This document shows positions 15,513 to 22,312 of a stretch of DNA of 22,517 nucleotides, in pieces (within the stretch, counting starts at the first letter, position 1; each line of letters starts with the position of its first letter). Made by a program: the position numbers and the translations under genes. Origin of the DNA: a bacterium (GTDB taxonomy: Bacteria; Bacteroidota; Bacteroidia; Bacteroidales; Muribaculaceae); the NCBI GenBank assembly GCA_004559845.1, contig SFWW01000008.1, positions 1 to 22,517 on the forward strand, in the 5' to 3' direction. A model generated the notes under the pieces. The model had not been told where the DNA came from. It did not search any database and saw only the letters and a list, made by a program, of their open reading frames with translations.

Positions 15513-16976
15513 TTATTGTTCGTGGTTAAATATTTGGGTGAGCACTTCGGTGTCGTCGAAATGATGCTTCACCCCATTGATTTCTTGATACGTTTCGTGA
15601 CCTTTCCCTGCCACCAGCACCACATCGCCGGGGTTGGCAAATTGGCAGGCGGCCTTAATGGCTTCTTTTCGGTCGGTGATTTTGAGCACATGGCGTCGGG
15701 CTTGTTCGGAGAGCCCGGCTTCCATTTCGCGAATGATTTCATCGGGGTCCTCGTTGCGCGGATTGTCGCTGGTGAGAATCACTTGGTGGCTTCTGTTGGC
15801 GGCTTCGGCAGCCATAATGGGGCGTTTGCCTTTGTCGCGGTTGCCCCCGCAGCCACACACGGTAATCACCTTGCCATTGCTCCCGAGCACATCGTGGATG
15901 GTGGAGAGCACATTCACCAAGGCGTCGGGTGTGTGGGCATAATCCACCACGGCTACGTAGCCGCGAGGCGAACGCAGTGTTTGGAAACGCCCCTGCACCG
16001 GCTTGAGCAAACTGGTTTTCACCGCCACGTCGTGGGCGTCGAAGCCCAAGAGCACCGCCACGCCATACACGGCAGCCAAGTTATATACATTGAAGCGTCC
16101 GGTGAACGCCACCTCCAATTCTTTTCCGTTGAGGGTGATGGTAGAGCCATCGAGTCGCTCTTCTATCACTTGTGCTTTAAAGTCGGCAAGGGTGCGCAGC
16201 GAGTAGGTGTAGTGGCGTGCCGCGCAATTTTGCAGCATCACGGCGCCCACCTTATCGTCGGCATTCACCAAGGCAAAGGCATCGCTGCCAAGACCATCGA
16301 AAAAAGATTTTTTGGCTTTGATATAGGCATCCACGGTTTTGTGGAAGTCGAGGTGGTCGCGCGTGAGGTTGGTAAACACGCCACCGGCGAAAGTCAGCCC
16401 CTCGATGCGGTGCTGTGCGCAAGCGTGCGAACTCACTTCCATAAAAGCGTAGTCGCATCCGGCATCCACCATTTCGGCGAGCAATCGGTTGAGGGTCAGA
16501 TGATCCGGGGTGGTTTGCTTGGCGGGGTACACCTTGCGGTCCACCACATTTTTCACCGTAGAGAGCAGCCCCGCCTTGTAGCCCATCATTTGGGTGAGGC
16601 TATAAAGCAGCGAGGCGATGGAGGTTTTGCCGTTGGTGCCGGTCACCCCCACCAATTTGAGTTTGGTGCTCGGATAATCATACCATGCGCCGGCAATGTG
16701 TGCCAAGGCAATGATACTGTTGTCCACCTTTATATAGGTAACGCCATCGTGGAGCGAGGCGGGCAACTCTTCACACACCACTGCCGCAGCGCCGGCCTCC
16801 ACCACTTGCGGAATGAATTGGTGGGCATCCACCGCCACCCCTTTCACGGCAATGAACAGGGCTCCGGGCTGTGCTTGTCGCGAGTCGTTGGTGATGCTTG
16901 TAATCGCCACATTGGCATTACCCACCACTTGCCGAATCGCCACGTGTGCGAGAAGTTGTTGCAATTGTTTTTCCAT
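15513..16976 (-). CDS. murE: UDP-MurNAc-L-Ala-D-Glu--meso-diaminopimelate ligase MurE
   Basis: This 487-residue cytoplasmic ligase adds the third stem-peptide residue. The P-loop is GVTGTNGKTSIASLLYSL (110-127), followed by TTPDHLTLN, MEVSSHACAQHR and NLTRDHLDFHKTVDAYIKAKKSFF, which carries the carbamyl-lysine region. The C-terminal domain has VVDYAHTPDALVNVL (343-357) and CGCGGNRDKGKRP. The substrate-selecting motif is DNPR (404-407, in SDNPRNEDP), which marks meso-diaminopimelate rather than lysine specificity. I chose ATG at 16976 (MEKQLQQLL). The open frame runs 82 codons further up to 17222, but that part is Arg/Cys-rich and lies inside ftsI, so it is a shadow. The gap to ftsI is 38 nt. 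Confidence 0.96.
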   Translation of the reverse strand: MEKQLQQLLAHVAIRQVVGNANVAITSITNDSRQAQPGALFIAVKGVAVDAHQFIPQVVEAGAAAVVCEELPASLHDGVTYIKVDNSIIALAHIAGAWYDYPSTKLKLVGVTGTNGKTSIASLLYSLTQMMGYKAGLLSTVKNVVDRKVYPAKQTTPDHLTLNRLLAEMVDAGCDYAFMEVSSHACAQHRIEGLTFAGGVFTNLTRDHLDFHKTVDAYIKAKKSFFDGLGSDAFALVNADDKVGAVMLQNCAARHYTYSLRTLADFKAQVIEERLDGSTITLNGKELEVAFTGRFNVYNLAAVYGVAVLLGFDAHDVAVKTSLLKPVQGRFQTLRSPRGYVAVVDYAHTPDALVNVLSTIHDVLGSNGKVITVCGCGGNRDKGKRPIMAAEAANRSHQVILTSDNPRNEDPDEIIREMEAGLSEQARRHVLKITDRKEAIKAACQFANPGDVVLVAGKGHETYQEINGVKHHFDDTEVLTQIFNHEQ

Positions 16977-17014
16977 TTTCGTATATAAATTTTCAATCAG
17001 ATATCGATGAATAC

Positions 17015-19396
17015 TTATTTCATTTTCGGGTTGTTTGATAGGGTCAGTTTGATGCCGGTGCCGCGGTGCACGGCAGAGCCCGGAGGCACACTTTGTCCGA
17101 CCACCACGCCCACACCTTCGCAGTGCACGCGCAAGCCCAATTTTTCGAGCCTTGCCACCGCATCGCGCAGGTTGAGCCCCTTCACATCGGGCACCCCTTT
17201 TCCGGATGCCGGACGCGAGCAATATTTGCCCGGCGTATTGCCCACGGCTTTTTTGATATAGGCGTGTCGAGATGCTTTGTCGCTTGCCGCCACATACATG
17301 GGTGCATCTTTGTCGCCCGCCTCGTGGGTGATGCTACGCTCATAGTTGCTTTCACTGCCTAAAAGTCCGCGTGCGCGCATCTTCTCGGCAATGTTTGCCA
17401 TCACCCTACCACTACCGGCAGCGGCAGAGGTGGCACCGCCGTAAATCAGCACGATGCACGAATACATAGGCTTATCGTAGGGGAAGAAGCCACAAAAGGC
17501 GTAGCGCTGCTTTTCGCCATATCCTTTTTTGCCTTCCGACACATAAGCCGTGCCGGTTTTTCCAGCCAAAGGCACCTTACAATCTATCAAATTAAAAGCC
17601 GTGCCACCGGGAATGTGAACCACCCCATAGAGCAGTTCGCGCAATTTTGCTGCATTTTCGGGCGTGCACACTTGTTGGCGGATGTAGGTGATGGGCACGA
17701 TAGAATCGGCTTCGCCTTCGCGTGAAAGTTTTTTCACCAAGTGCGGGCGCACGAATTTGCCATTATTTGCCCAGGCGTTGTACATCCCCATCACATAGAG
17801 AGGCGACATAATGGCGCAGTAGCCATAGCATTGTTCGCCGAAGGTTTGCAGTTCTTGACTGCTCATTCCCACTTGATTGTAGCGAGGCGGCATTTCGCCG
17901 GCAATGCCCGAATTGAAGGGGTCGAAAAAGCCCATTTCATGGAGTTTTTGCTGCAATCCTTGAGGATTGTTGCCATACTTTCTCCACATAATTTTAGCCA
18001 TACCCACATTCAGCGAGAAAGCAAGAATGCCGCGAGTGCTGGCCCTTGCGCGGGGGTGTCGGTCTCTCACCAGCACGCCTCGTGCGGGGCGAAATTCCTT
18101 ACCGAGTTCAAAAGTTTGGTCCAAATCGCTAATGATACCCTCTTCCAGAGCCACCATCAAATTGATGGCTTTGAGCACAGAGCCCGGTTCGTAGCGGAGC
18201 ACGGCGTGGTTCACGCCCTCTTTGTAGTAGCCTTTTTTATAGTCGTAGTCAAAGTTGGAAATGGCTTTGATTTCGCCGGTGCTCACTTCCATCAGAATGG
18301 CGCATCCCCATTCGGATTTTGCTTCGTTGAGTTTTTTGAGCAGTTCGGTTTCCACAATTTCTTGCAGTGCGATATTGATGGTGGTGGTCACATCGTAGCC
18401 TGGCAGCGGCTTGGCGCCATAGTTGGTGGTATTGATATTGAGTGCCACCTTCGGAGCCCTTACCGGCACGCCAAAGAGCAAACTATCAAGTGCTTTTTCC
18501 AATCCCGACGACCCATGCTGACCGCCCACATCTTTCACCTTCTTATACACAAGCATCGATTTGAAAGTTTTGAAAAAAGGCATTTTTCGGATGCGGAACA
18601 GCGAGTCTTCAATCACCGGCTCGGGAATCAATCTAAACGTGTCGCTTTTTTCTTTGCAGCCTTTCGATAAGATGCTTCGCCATTCTTTGGCTTTGATTTT
18701 GGGATACACCACCTGGAGGCTATCGGCAAGCGCCGGCAAGAGTTGGCGCACGCGAGTTTCATTGAAAGCCTTATCCTTCCAGTTGATATAGGTGTAGTAT
18801 TTGTTTTGCGGCTCTATCACATTGCCGATGCTTCGTGCCGCCATCGAGCCATAGGGCTTGTTGCGGCGGCGTTTTCGCGTTTCGTAGAGCATCACAAAAT
18901 TCGAATCGTTGAACACCGGGAATTTTTTCACCCGTGCAAATTCCGTGTGCGTGAGCAGCGAATCGCCAAAGAGTTTGTAACTTCTGCTCCGGGCTTTTTT
19001 GGCTTTTTTGAGTTCTTTTTGCCACTGCTCTTTCGTTTTTGAAGCGTCGAAAATCGTTAAACTGTCGCATAGTGCATCCAAGTTGTTGTAGAAGACAGAG
19101 TCTTTAAAGCCATCGCATCTCCAGTCGATCATCGCTTGGGAGAAATACATGTTGGCTGCAAGCACACTGCCATCGTCGGCAAGAATGCGTCCGCGTTCGC
19201 CATAGAGCGTCACGGTGTCGAGCCACACGCTATCGGCTTTAATGTTCCAATCCTTGGCATGAATCACCGTGGTTTTAAAAAGGCGCGCTGTAATCAAGAT
19301 AGAAAATACCAACAGCCCCAGTATCACCAAGGTGTAGCGCCAAAGGATGCGTCCTTTGTTGGTTTTGGATGTCTTTATGTTGCCGTTTTTGCTCAT
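17015..19396 (-). CDS. ftsI: Class B penicillin-binding protein FtsI with C-terminal PASTA domain
   Basis: This 793-residue septal transpeptidase crosslinks new peptidoglycan with FtsW. A cytoplasmic basic N-terminus precedes one membrane anchor (about 18-40). The pedestal region (55-300) includes GERGRILADDGSVLA (66-80) and MAARSIGNV. The transpeptidase active site is complete: SVLK (Ser406, Lys409, in YEPGSVLK), SLN (461-463) and KTGT (613-616). Residues about 735-787 form a single PASTA domain (VPDVKGLNLRDAVARLEKLGL...VPPGSAVHRGTGIKLTLS). PASTA on FtsI is seen in Bacteroidota and Firmicutes SpoVD/PBP2x-type proteins but not in E. coli FtsI. The long charged insert at 120-180 (KELKKAKKARSRSYK...RKRRRNK) enlarges the pedestal. 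The ATG overlaps the FtsL-like stop by 4 nt (ATGA), so the two are translationally coupled. Confidence 0.95.
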   Translation of the reverse strand: MSKNGNIKTSKTNKGRILWRYTLVILGLLVFSILITARLFKTTVIHAKDWNIKADSVWLDTVTLYGERGRILADDGSVLAANMYFSQAMIDWRCDGFKDSVFYNNLDALCDSLTIFDASKTKEQWQKELKKAKKARSRSYKLFGDSLLTHTEFARVKKFPVFNDSNFVMLYETRKRRRNKPYGSMAARSIGNVIEPQNKYYTYINWKDKAFNETRVRQLLPALADSLQVVYPKIKAKEWRSILSKGCKEKSDTFRLIPEPVIEDSLFRIRKMPFFKTFKSMLVYKKVKDVGGQHGSSGLEKALDSLLFGVPVRAPKVALNINTTNYGAKPLPGYDVTTTINIALQEIVETELLKKLNEAKSEWGCAILMEVSTGEIKAISNFDYDYKKGYYKEGVNHAVLRYEPGSVLKAINLMVALEEGIISDLDQTFELGKEFRPARGVLVRDRHPRARASTRGILAFSLNVGMAKIMWRKYGNNPQGLQQKLHEMGFFDPFNSGIAGEMPPRYNQVGMSSQELQTFGEQCYGYCAIMSPLYVMGMYNAWANNGKFVRPHLVKKLSREGEADSIVPITYIRQQVCTPENAAKLRELLYGVVHIPGGTAFNLIDCKVPLAGKTGTAYVSEGKKGYGEKQRYAFCGFFPYDKPMYSCIVLIYGGATSAAAGSGRVMANIAEKMRARGLLGSESNYERSITHEAGDKDAPMYVAASDKASRHAYIKKAVGNTPGKYCSRPASGKGVPDVKGLNLRDAVARLEKLGLRVHCEGVGVVVGQSVPPGSAVHRGTGIKLTLSNNPKMK

Positions 19397-19740
19397 TTGT
19401 CTTTAATTTTGTAGGGCGGTTGGTCGGGCATAGTGAGGTCGATGTGGCTGGTGTCGATGCGCATCATCATTTCACTCTCTCTGATTTGTGAATTATATTT
19501 TGCTCCTGCCATCACGCAGTCGGTTTCGGCATTCTCCAAGTCCTTGCTCAGGCTAATCACTTGCTGCAAGCAATTTTGGTATTCATATTTTTTGCTGATT
19601 TTCATCATAATCAGCGCCGTCACCCCGAGAATGTAGAGCCCGTTGCGACGAAAGAAGTCGAGGGTAAGAAAACTCCTGCCCTGAACCCATTGCTTGGCAA
19701 TTGATTTTTTGTTTTTGTTATTTTTCTTGTCGGTAGCCAT
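19393..19740 (-). CDS. FtsL-like cell division protein
   Basis: This 115-residue bitopic protein sits in the position of ftsL, between rsmH and ftsI. The N-terminal 25 residues are very basic (MATDKKNNKNKKSIAKQW). A single hydrophobic segment lies at about 33-47 (NGLYILGVTALIMMKI), followed by a predicted coiled-coil stretch (about 48-95, CLQQVISLSKDLENAETD...) in the periplasm. This is the FtsL architecture, and Bacteroidota FtsL proteins are too divergent for sequence-level identification by eye. It overlaps ftsI by 4 nt and follows rsmH by 33 nt. It presumably forms the FtsL-type adaptor with FtsQ in the divisome. I see no separate FtsB-like gene in the cluster. The symbol is left open because the call rests mostly on synteny and topology. 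Confidence 0.8.
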   Translation of the reverse strand: MATDKKNNKNKKSIAKQWVQGRSFLTLDFFRRNGLYILGVTALIMMKISKKYEYQNCLQQVISLSKDLENAETDCVMAGAKYNSQIRESEMMMRIDTSHIDLTMPDQPPYKIKDK

Positions 19741-19773
19741 CTGCGTGAGAAAATGTTTCGTTTTGTTTCAAAC

Positions 19774-20694
19774 TTATGAATCGGCGATTTTGTAGGCGAT
19801 ACGCAACTTTGCGCTTCTGGAGCGCGGGTTGCCGGCCACTTCCGCCTCGCTCGGTACAATCACTTTGTTGTTCACAGCCTTGAGCGGGTTGTTGATTCTT
19901 CCGAAAAAGTCTTTTTCTATCTTGCCTTCAATATTGCCTGTGCGGATAAAATTTTTCACCAAGCGGTCTTCCAAAGAATGATAGGTGATGATAGCCAAGC
20001 GCCCGTTGGGGTTGAGCAATTCCAACGCCTGGCGGAGCATGCGCTTGAGCACCTCAATCTCATTGTTGACCTCAATTCTGAGCGCCTGAAACACTTGCGC
20101 CATCTCTTTCTTTTCTTGTGCCGGCTTGATGAAAGGCTTCACCACAGCCATTAATTGATGGGTGGTGGTGATAGGGGATTGCGAGCGTGCCTTCACGATG
20201 GCGGCAGCCATGCGGCGGCTCTGCTTCAATTCGCCGTAGAGATACAGCAAATCAGCCATCTGCTCCTCGCTGTAGTCGTTCACCACCCACGAGGCATCGC
20301 GCCGAGCATCTTGGTTCATGCGCATATCCAAGCGGGCATCGTGTCGGAACGAAAAGCCGCGTTCGCTTTCATCAAAGTGGTGAAAACTCACGCCCAAATC
20401 CGCTAAAATGCCATCGGCACCGCTCACGCCATAGTAGCGCATAAAGTTTTTCAAAAAAGCAAAATTGCCGTGTACAAATGTAAATCGCCCATCGTCAATG
20501 CGGTTGGCATAGGCATCCATATCTTGGTCCATGCTCAGCAATCTTCCGCCCTTGCCCAAGTGCTTGATAATTTCCCGGCTGTGACCGCCACCGCCGAAAG
20601 TCACATCGATGTAAGTGCCCTCCGGATTGATGTTGAGCCCCTCCATACACTCATGGAGCAAAGCGGGAATGTGATATGCTACGGGTTCTGCCAT
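19774..20694 (-). CDS. rsmH: 16S rRNA m4C1402 N4-methyltransferase RsmH (MraW)
   Basis: This 306-residue SAM-dependent enzyme N4-methylates C1402 in the decoding centre of 16S rRNA. The SAM-binding motif is TYIDVTFGGGGHSREII (27-43) with the acidic LSMDQDMDAYA downstream. Other family motifs are ILADLGVSFHHFDESERGFSFR, RLDMRMNQ, FQALRIEVNNEIEVLKRML and LAIITYHSLEDRLVKNFIR. I chose ATG at 20694 (MAEPVAYHIPALLHECMEGL), which gives the normal length. The frame stays open 46 codons further upstream, with another ATG at 20727, but that stretch is a G/C-hairpin leader without family similarity. It is the first gene of the dcw operon here; no mraZ precedes it. Confidence 0.96.
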   Translation of the reverse strand: MAEPVAYHIPALLHECMEGLNINPEGTYIDVTFGGGGHSREIIKHLGKGGRLLSMDQDMDAYANRIDDGRFTFVHGNFAFLKNFMRYYGVSGADGILADLGVSFHHFDESERGFSFRHDARLDMRMNQDARRDASWVVNDYSEEQMADLLYLYGELKQSRRMAAAIVKARSQSPITTTHQLMAVVKPFIKPAQEKKEMAQVFQALRIEVNNEIEVLKRMLRQALELLNPNGRLAIITYHSLEDRLVKNFIRTGNIEGKIEKDFFGRINNPLKAVNNKVIVPSEAEVAGNPRSRSAKLRIAYKIADS

Positions 20695-20744
20695 TGTTGT
20701 TGAAAATTCGTATCGTTCCGTTGCCATAGTGCGCTGTGGCGAAA

Positions 20745-20791
20745 GTGCCCAAAATGGAGATTTTTTCCACCTCAAAATGGGCAAAGCCCAC
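20745..20791 (-). promoter_or_regulatory. Competing hairpins in the rsmH leader
   Basis: In the rsmH leader the GCCCA segment at 20782-20778 (minus strand) can pair either with the preceding TGGGC (20790-20786, 3-nt loop) or with the following TGGGC (20750-20746 region). Copies of CAAAATGG at 20750-20757 and 20773-20780 are also present, 23 bp apart. The two pairings are mutually exclusive, but no U-tract follows either, so this is not an evident transcription attenuator. The regulatory role is speculative. Confidence 0.3.
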
Positions 20792-20843
20792 TGCTGTATC
20801 CTATTTTTGCCTTTACTAATGTACACGCACACTAATCAGGGTG

Positions 20844-20876
20844 TAAAGTTACTTATATTTCCACATAATTTACAAA
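20844..20876 (-). promoter_or_regulatory. Candidate dcw operon promoter upstream of rsmH
   Basis: On the minus strand a -33 TTTG (20876-20873) is followed after 21 nt by TAACTTTA (20851-20844), which matches the Bacteroidetes -7 box TAnnTTTG at 7 of 8 bases. Transcription would start near 20837 and give a leader of about 140 nt before the rsmH ATG. Because no other convincing box was found inside the cluster, this may drive much of the dcw operon. Confidence 0.5.
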
Positions 20877-20973
20877 TTTAAATTGCTTAATTTTTGTAAA
20901 TTCGTAAAAAAGTTATTAACAACCGCTTAGAATGCTCTAAATCGCCGATTGTTCCGTAATTTCGCACCCTCGC

Positions 20974-21063
20974 TCACATTTGCACTTGTAAATTTTTCCC
21001 TCCCTCCCAAGCAATCCCAATGTACCATACAACGAGTGAAGCGATTACTAAAAGTACAATCAT
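20974..21063 (-). CDS. Possible 29-residue membrane peptide
   Basis: The minus strand has ATG at 21063 and TGA at 20974, encoding 29 residues: a hydrophobic stretch MIVLLVIASLVVWYIGIAW, then a short polar tail EGGKNLQVQM. An in-frame TGA lies about 12 codons upstream of the ATG. It would be a single-pass membrane peptide. No good -7 box precedes it (only TTTCTTTG), and I recognise no family. It could equally be chance or the remnant of a deleted gene. Confidence 0.25.
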   Translation of the reverse strand: MIVLLVIASLVVWYIGIAWEGGKNLQVQM

Positions 21064-21138
21064 CGTAATAATACTATTGATTTTACGTTCTTTTCAAAGA
21101 AAGGGGTTGTGCAATAGTGGCTTAAAGGCTAAAATCAC

Positions 21139-21146
21139 TACCTTTG
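21139..21146 (+). promoter_or_regulatory. Candidate -7 box for the ORF6N gene
   Basis: TACCTTTG is a perfect TAnnTTTG box about 40-70 nt upstream of the possible starts (GTG 21187, ATG 21199, ATG 21211). A -33 element is not clear. Transcription would start near 21153, so the palindrome at 21178-21190 would lie at about +25 to +37. Confidence 0.45.
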
Positions 21147-21177
21147 CATACAATAATAAGTAACAACACGTTTAAGG

Positions 21178-21190
21178 TCACAAATTGTGA
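21178..21190. repeat. Palindromic motif copy 1
   Basis: TCACAAATTGTGA is a perfect palindrome with 6-bp arms around one base. It lies just before the ORF6N coding region and after its predicted promoter. It is one of three related copies (consensus TCACARATYGTGA) within 290 bp. Its similarity to copy 3 extends 3' through TTTGAA. Confidence 0.7.
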
Positions 21191-21244
21191 TTTTGAAAAT
21201 GAATATTAATATGACAGACATAACGGAAAAGACAGAAAACGGCG

Positions 21245-21269
21245 AACTGGTCACAAATCGTGACCAGTT
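21245..21269. repeat. Palindromic motif copy 2, extended 10-bp inverted repeat
   Basis: AACTGGTCAC and GTGACCAGTT form a perfect 10-bp inverted repeat around AAATC. Its core TCACAAATCGTGA (21251-21263) is a copy of the palindrome at 21178. It lies inside the ORF6N coding region but in a different reading frame from copies 1 and 3, so protein-level constraint does not explain the recurrence. Confidence 0.7.
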
Positions 21270-21453
21270 GGTTGTCGTAGATAATATAGAGTCTCTAATA
21301 AAAGTAATTAGAGGACAGCAAGTTATGCTTGACAAAGACTTGGCAACGCTATATGGTATAGAGACAAGAACTTTGAACCAAGCAGTCAAACGTAACATTC
21401 AGAGGTTCCCTTCTGATTTTAGGTTTCAGTTAACAATGGAGGAATGTTCAAAA

Positions 21454-21466
21454 TCACAGATTGTGA
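21454..21466. repeat. Palindromic motif copy 3
   Basis: TCACAGATTGTGA lies in the ORF6N coding region, where it encodes the SQIV of KSQIVTLN. Its flank ACTTTGAA... resembles the flank of copy 1 (ATTTTGAA...), giving about 18 of 20 identical bases. Arms are TCACA and TGTGA. Confidence 0.65.
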
Positions 21467-22120
21467 CTTTGAACGCAGGACGAGGACAAAATATAAAGAA
21501 GTTACCTTATGCTTTTACAGAGCAAGGCGTGGCAATGCTTAGTAGTGTTCTTCGTTCACAAACAGCTATTGAAGTCAACATTCAAATAATGCGAGCCTTT
21601 GTTTCCATGCGTCATTTTATGGTGAACAACGCTTCTGTGTTCAGTCGCTTGGAAACTATTGAGTACCATCAACTGGAAATGCAGCAACATCAGCAAGAAA
21701 CAGACAAGCGCATAGACGAGGTGTTTCGCAGATTGGACGAGGGCAATGCAAAGCCGAAACAAGGTGTGTTCTACAATGGTCAAATTTATGATGCCTATAC
21801 TTCTAATAGACAATTATGTCGATGAAACTGTATTGACATTGCTTGATAAGAGAGAAAATGGCGTGTCTGCAATCATCTACACTCAGCAGATAAGCCGTCA
21901 GTTCCAACTCGACATAGACCGTCATAATGCTCAATATGCACCGATTGATGTTGAAACATTCCGTTTATCACATGACCGCTTCCTTTGTATAGACGAGATA
22001 CTTACACCAGACGAATTGGTGAAAAGAATCAATAGAGAGTAAGACGCCTCTATATGTAAAGCAAAAAAAATATGATATGAGAAACTTGTGGATATTTCAT
22101 AAGAACAAAAACTTAAAATA

Positions 22121-22234
22121 ATGATTATGACAATTAGAAGAATAAGTATAACATTTGTGGCATTCATTTGGACAGGTAAAAGCATTGACGAGAGAATAGC
22201 CGAGGCTATGAATAGCAATTGGAGGTTTCAGTAG
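22121..22234 (+). CDS. Possible 37-residue small protein
   Basis: ATG at 22121 to TAG at 22234 encodes 37 residues: a basic start (MIMTIRRISIT), a short hydrophobic patch (FVAFIW) and a polar end (GKSIDERIAEAMNSNWRFQ). An AT-rich leader (ACTTAAAATA) precedes it. I recognise no family. It follows the broken ORF6N gene by about 80 nt and may belong to the same accessory unit or be a chance ORF. Confidence 0.25.
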   Translation: MIMTIRRISITFVAFIWTGKSIDERIAEAMNSNWRFQ

Positions 22235-22235
22235 A

Positions 22236-22268
22236 TTTTTGAACAGGGGGACAGTCCCCTGTCAAAAA
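22236..22268. repeat. REP-like GC-rich palindrome
   Basis: ACAGGGG (22243-22249) and CCCCTGT (22256-22262) form a 7-bp stem around GACAGT. The stem extends with TTTTTG on the left and CAAAAA on the right, with one bulged A. The T-run precedes and the A-run follows the stem, the reverse of an intrinsic terminator. It resembles the palindromes mobilised by REP-associated (Y1) transposases in bacteria; no transposase is visible in this window. Confidence 0.5.
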
Positions 22269-22297
22269 AAAATGGTGTTTTGCTGACACTTTTTTTT
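22264..22297. terminator. Bidirectional intrinsic terminator
   Basis: A run of nine A, then a GTGT (22275-22278) / ACAC (22286-22289) stem with loop TTTGCTG, then a run of eight T, gives an A-tract/stem/T-tract readable from both strands. It lies about 15 nt downstream of the LysM gene stop (minus strand) and would also end plus-strand transcription from the ORF6N unit. Confidence 0.6.
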
Positions 22298-22312
22298 GGG
22301 GTGGGGTGGCTG

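Larger units (their letters stand above)
20695..21186. other. Intergenic region between rsmH and the ORF6N gene
   Basis: This stretch of about 490 nt between divergent genes contains the rsmH leader (to about 20837) with its competing hairpins, the rsmH promoter, a possible 29-codon hydrophobic minus-strand ORF (20974-21063), the -7 box of the ORF6N gene (21139-21146) and the first palindrome (21178-21190). Base composition turns AT-rich above about 20840. I see no mraZ remnant and no RNA gene. Confidence 0.6.
21187..22042 (+). pseudogene. ORF6N-domain (KilA-N/ORF6N type DNA-binding) gene, broken by two deletions
   Basis: The first 205 codons encode a normal ORF6N protein: IRGQQVMLDKDLATLYGIETRTLNQAVKRNI (41-71) is the signature, followed by LPYAFTEQGVAMLSSVLR and a coiled-coil region (about 155-187). 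After ...GQIYDAYT the frame shifts and stops at 21825 (SNRQLCR). The rest of the protein continues in the +2 frame from 21800 as LLIDNYVDETVLTLLDKRENGVSA...SHDRFLCID to the stop at 22042. From memory, intact homologues have about 13 residues (FVSDLIRSAK...-like) at the first junction and about 20-25 residues (the IGASxKDLGKKWFGF-like segment) between FLCID and LTPDELVKRINRE. Both are missing here. The start is GTG 21187, ATG 21199 or ATG 21211; 21211 looks most natural. It is AT-richer than the dcw genes and probably acquired. Confidence 0.8.
22043..22312. other. Gap between the ORF6N pseudogene and the LysM gene
   Basis: This 270-nt gap contains a doubtful 37-codon ORF (22121-22234), a REP-like palindrome (22236-22268) and a bidirectional terminator (22264-22297). 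The rest is AT-rich and featureless. Confidence 0.6.

Noticed and set aside
16977..17222. 82-codon N-terminal extension of murE
   Set aside because: It lies in the ftsI coding region in another frame, is Arg/Cys-rich with no family similarity, and the ATG at 16976 gives the normal MurE start and length.
20745..20791. MraZ-binding boxes upstream of rsmH
   Set aside because: Known MraZ operators are three closely spaced direct repeats. Only scattered TGGGC and two CAAAATGG copies are present, so the pattern does not fit.
21138..21398. 86-codon minus-strand ORF opposite the ORF6N start
   Set aside because: It is antisense to the ORF6N coding region, is Ser/Ile/Phe-rich with no recognisable motif and has no promoter.
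22236..22268. Intrinsic terminator at the GGGG/CCCC hairpin
   Set aside because: The T-run precedes and the A-run follows the stem on the plus strand, and on the minus strand the T-run likewise precedes it. The neighbouring 22264-22297 element has the right order instead.
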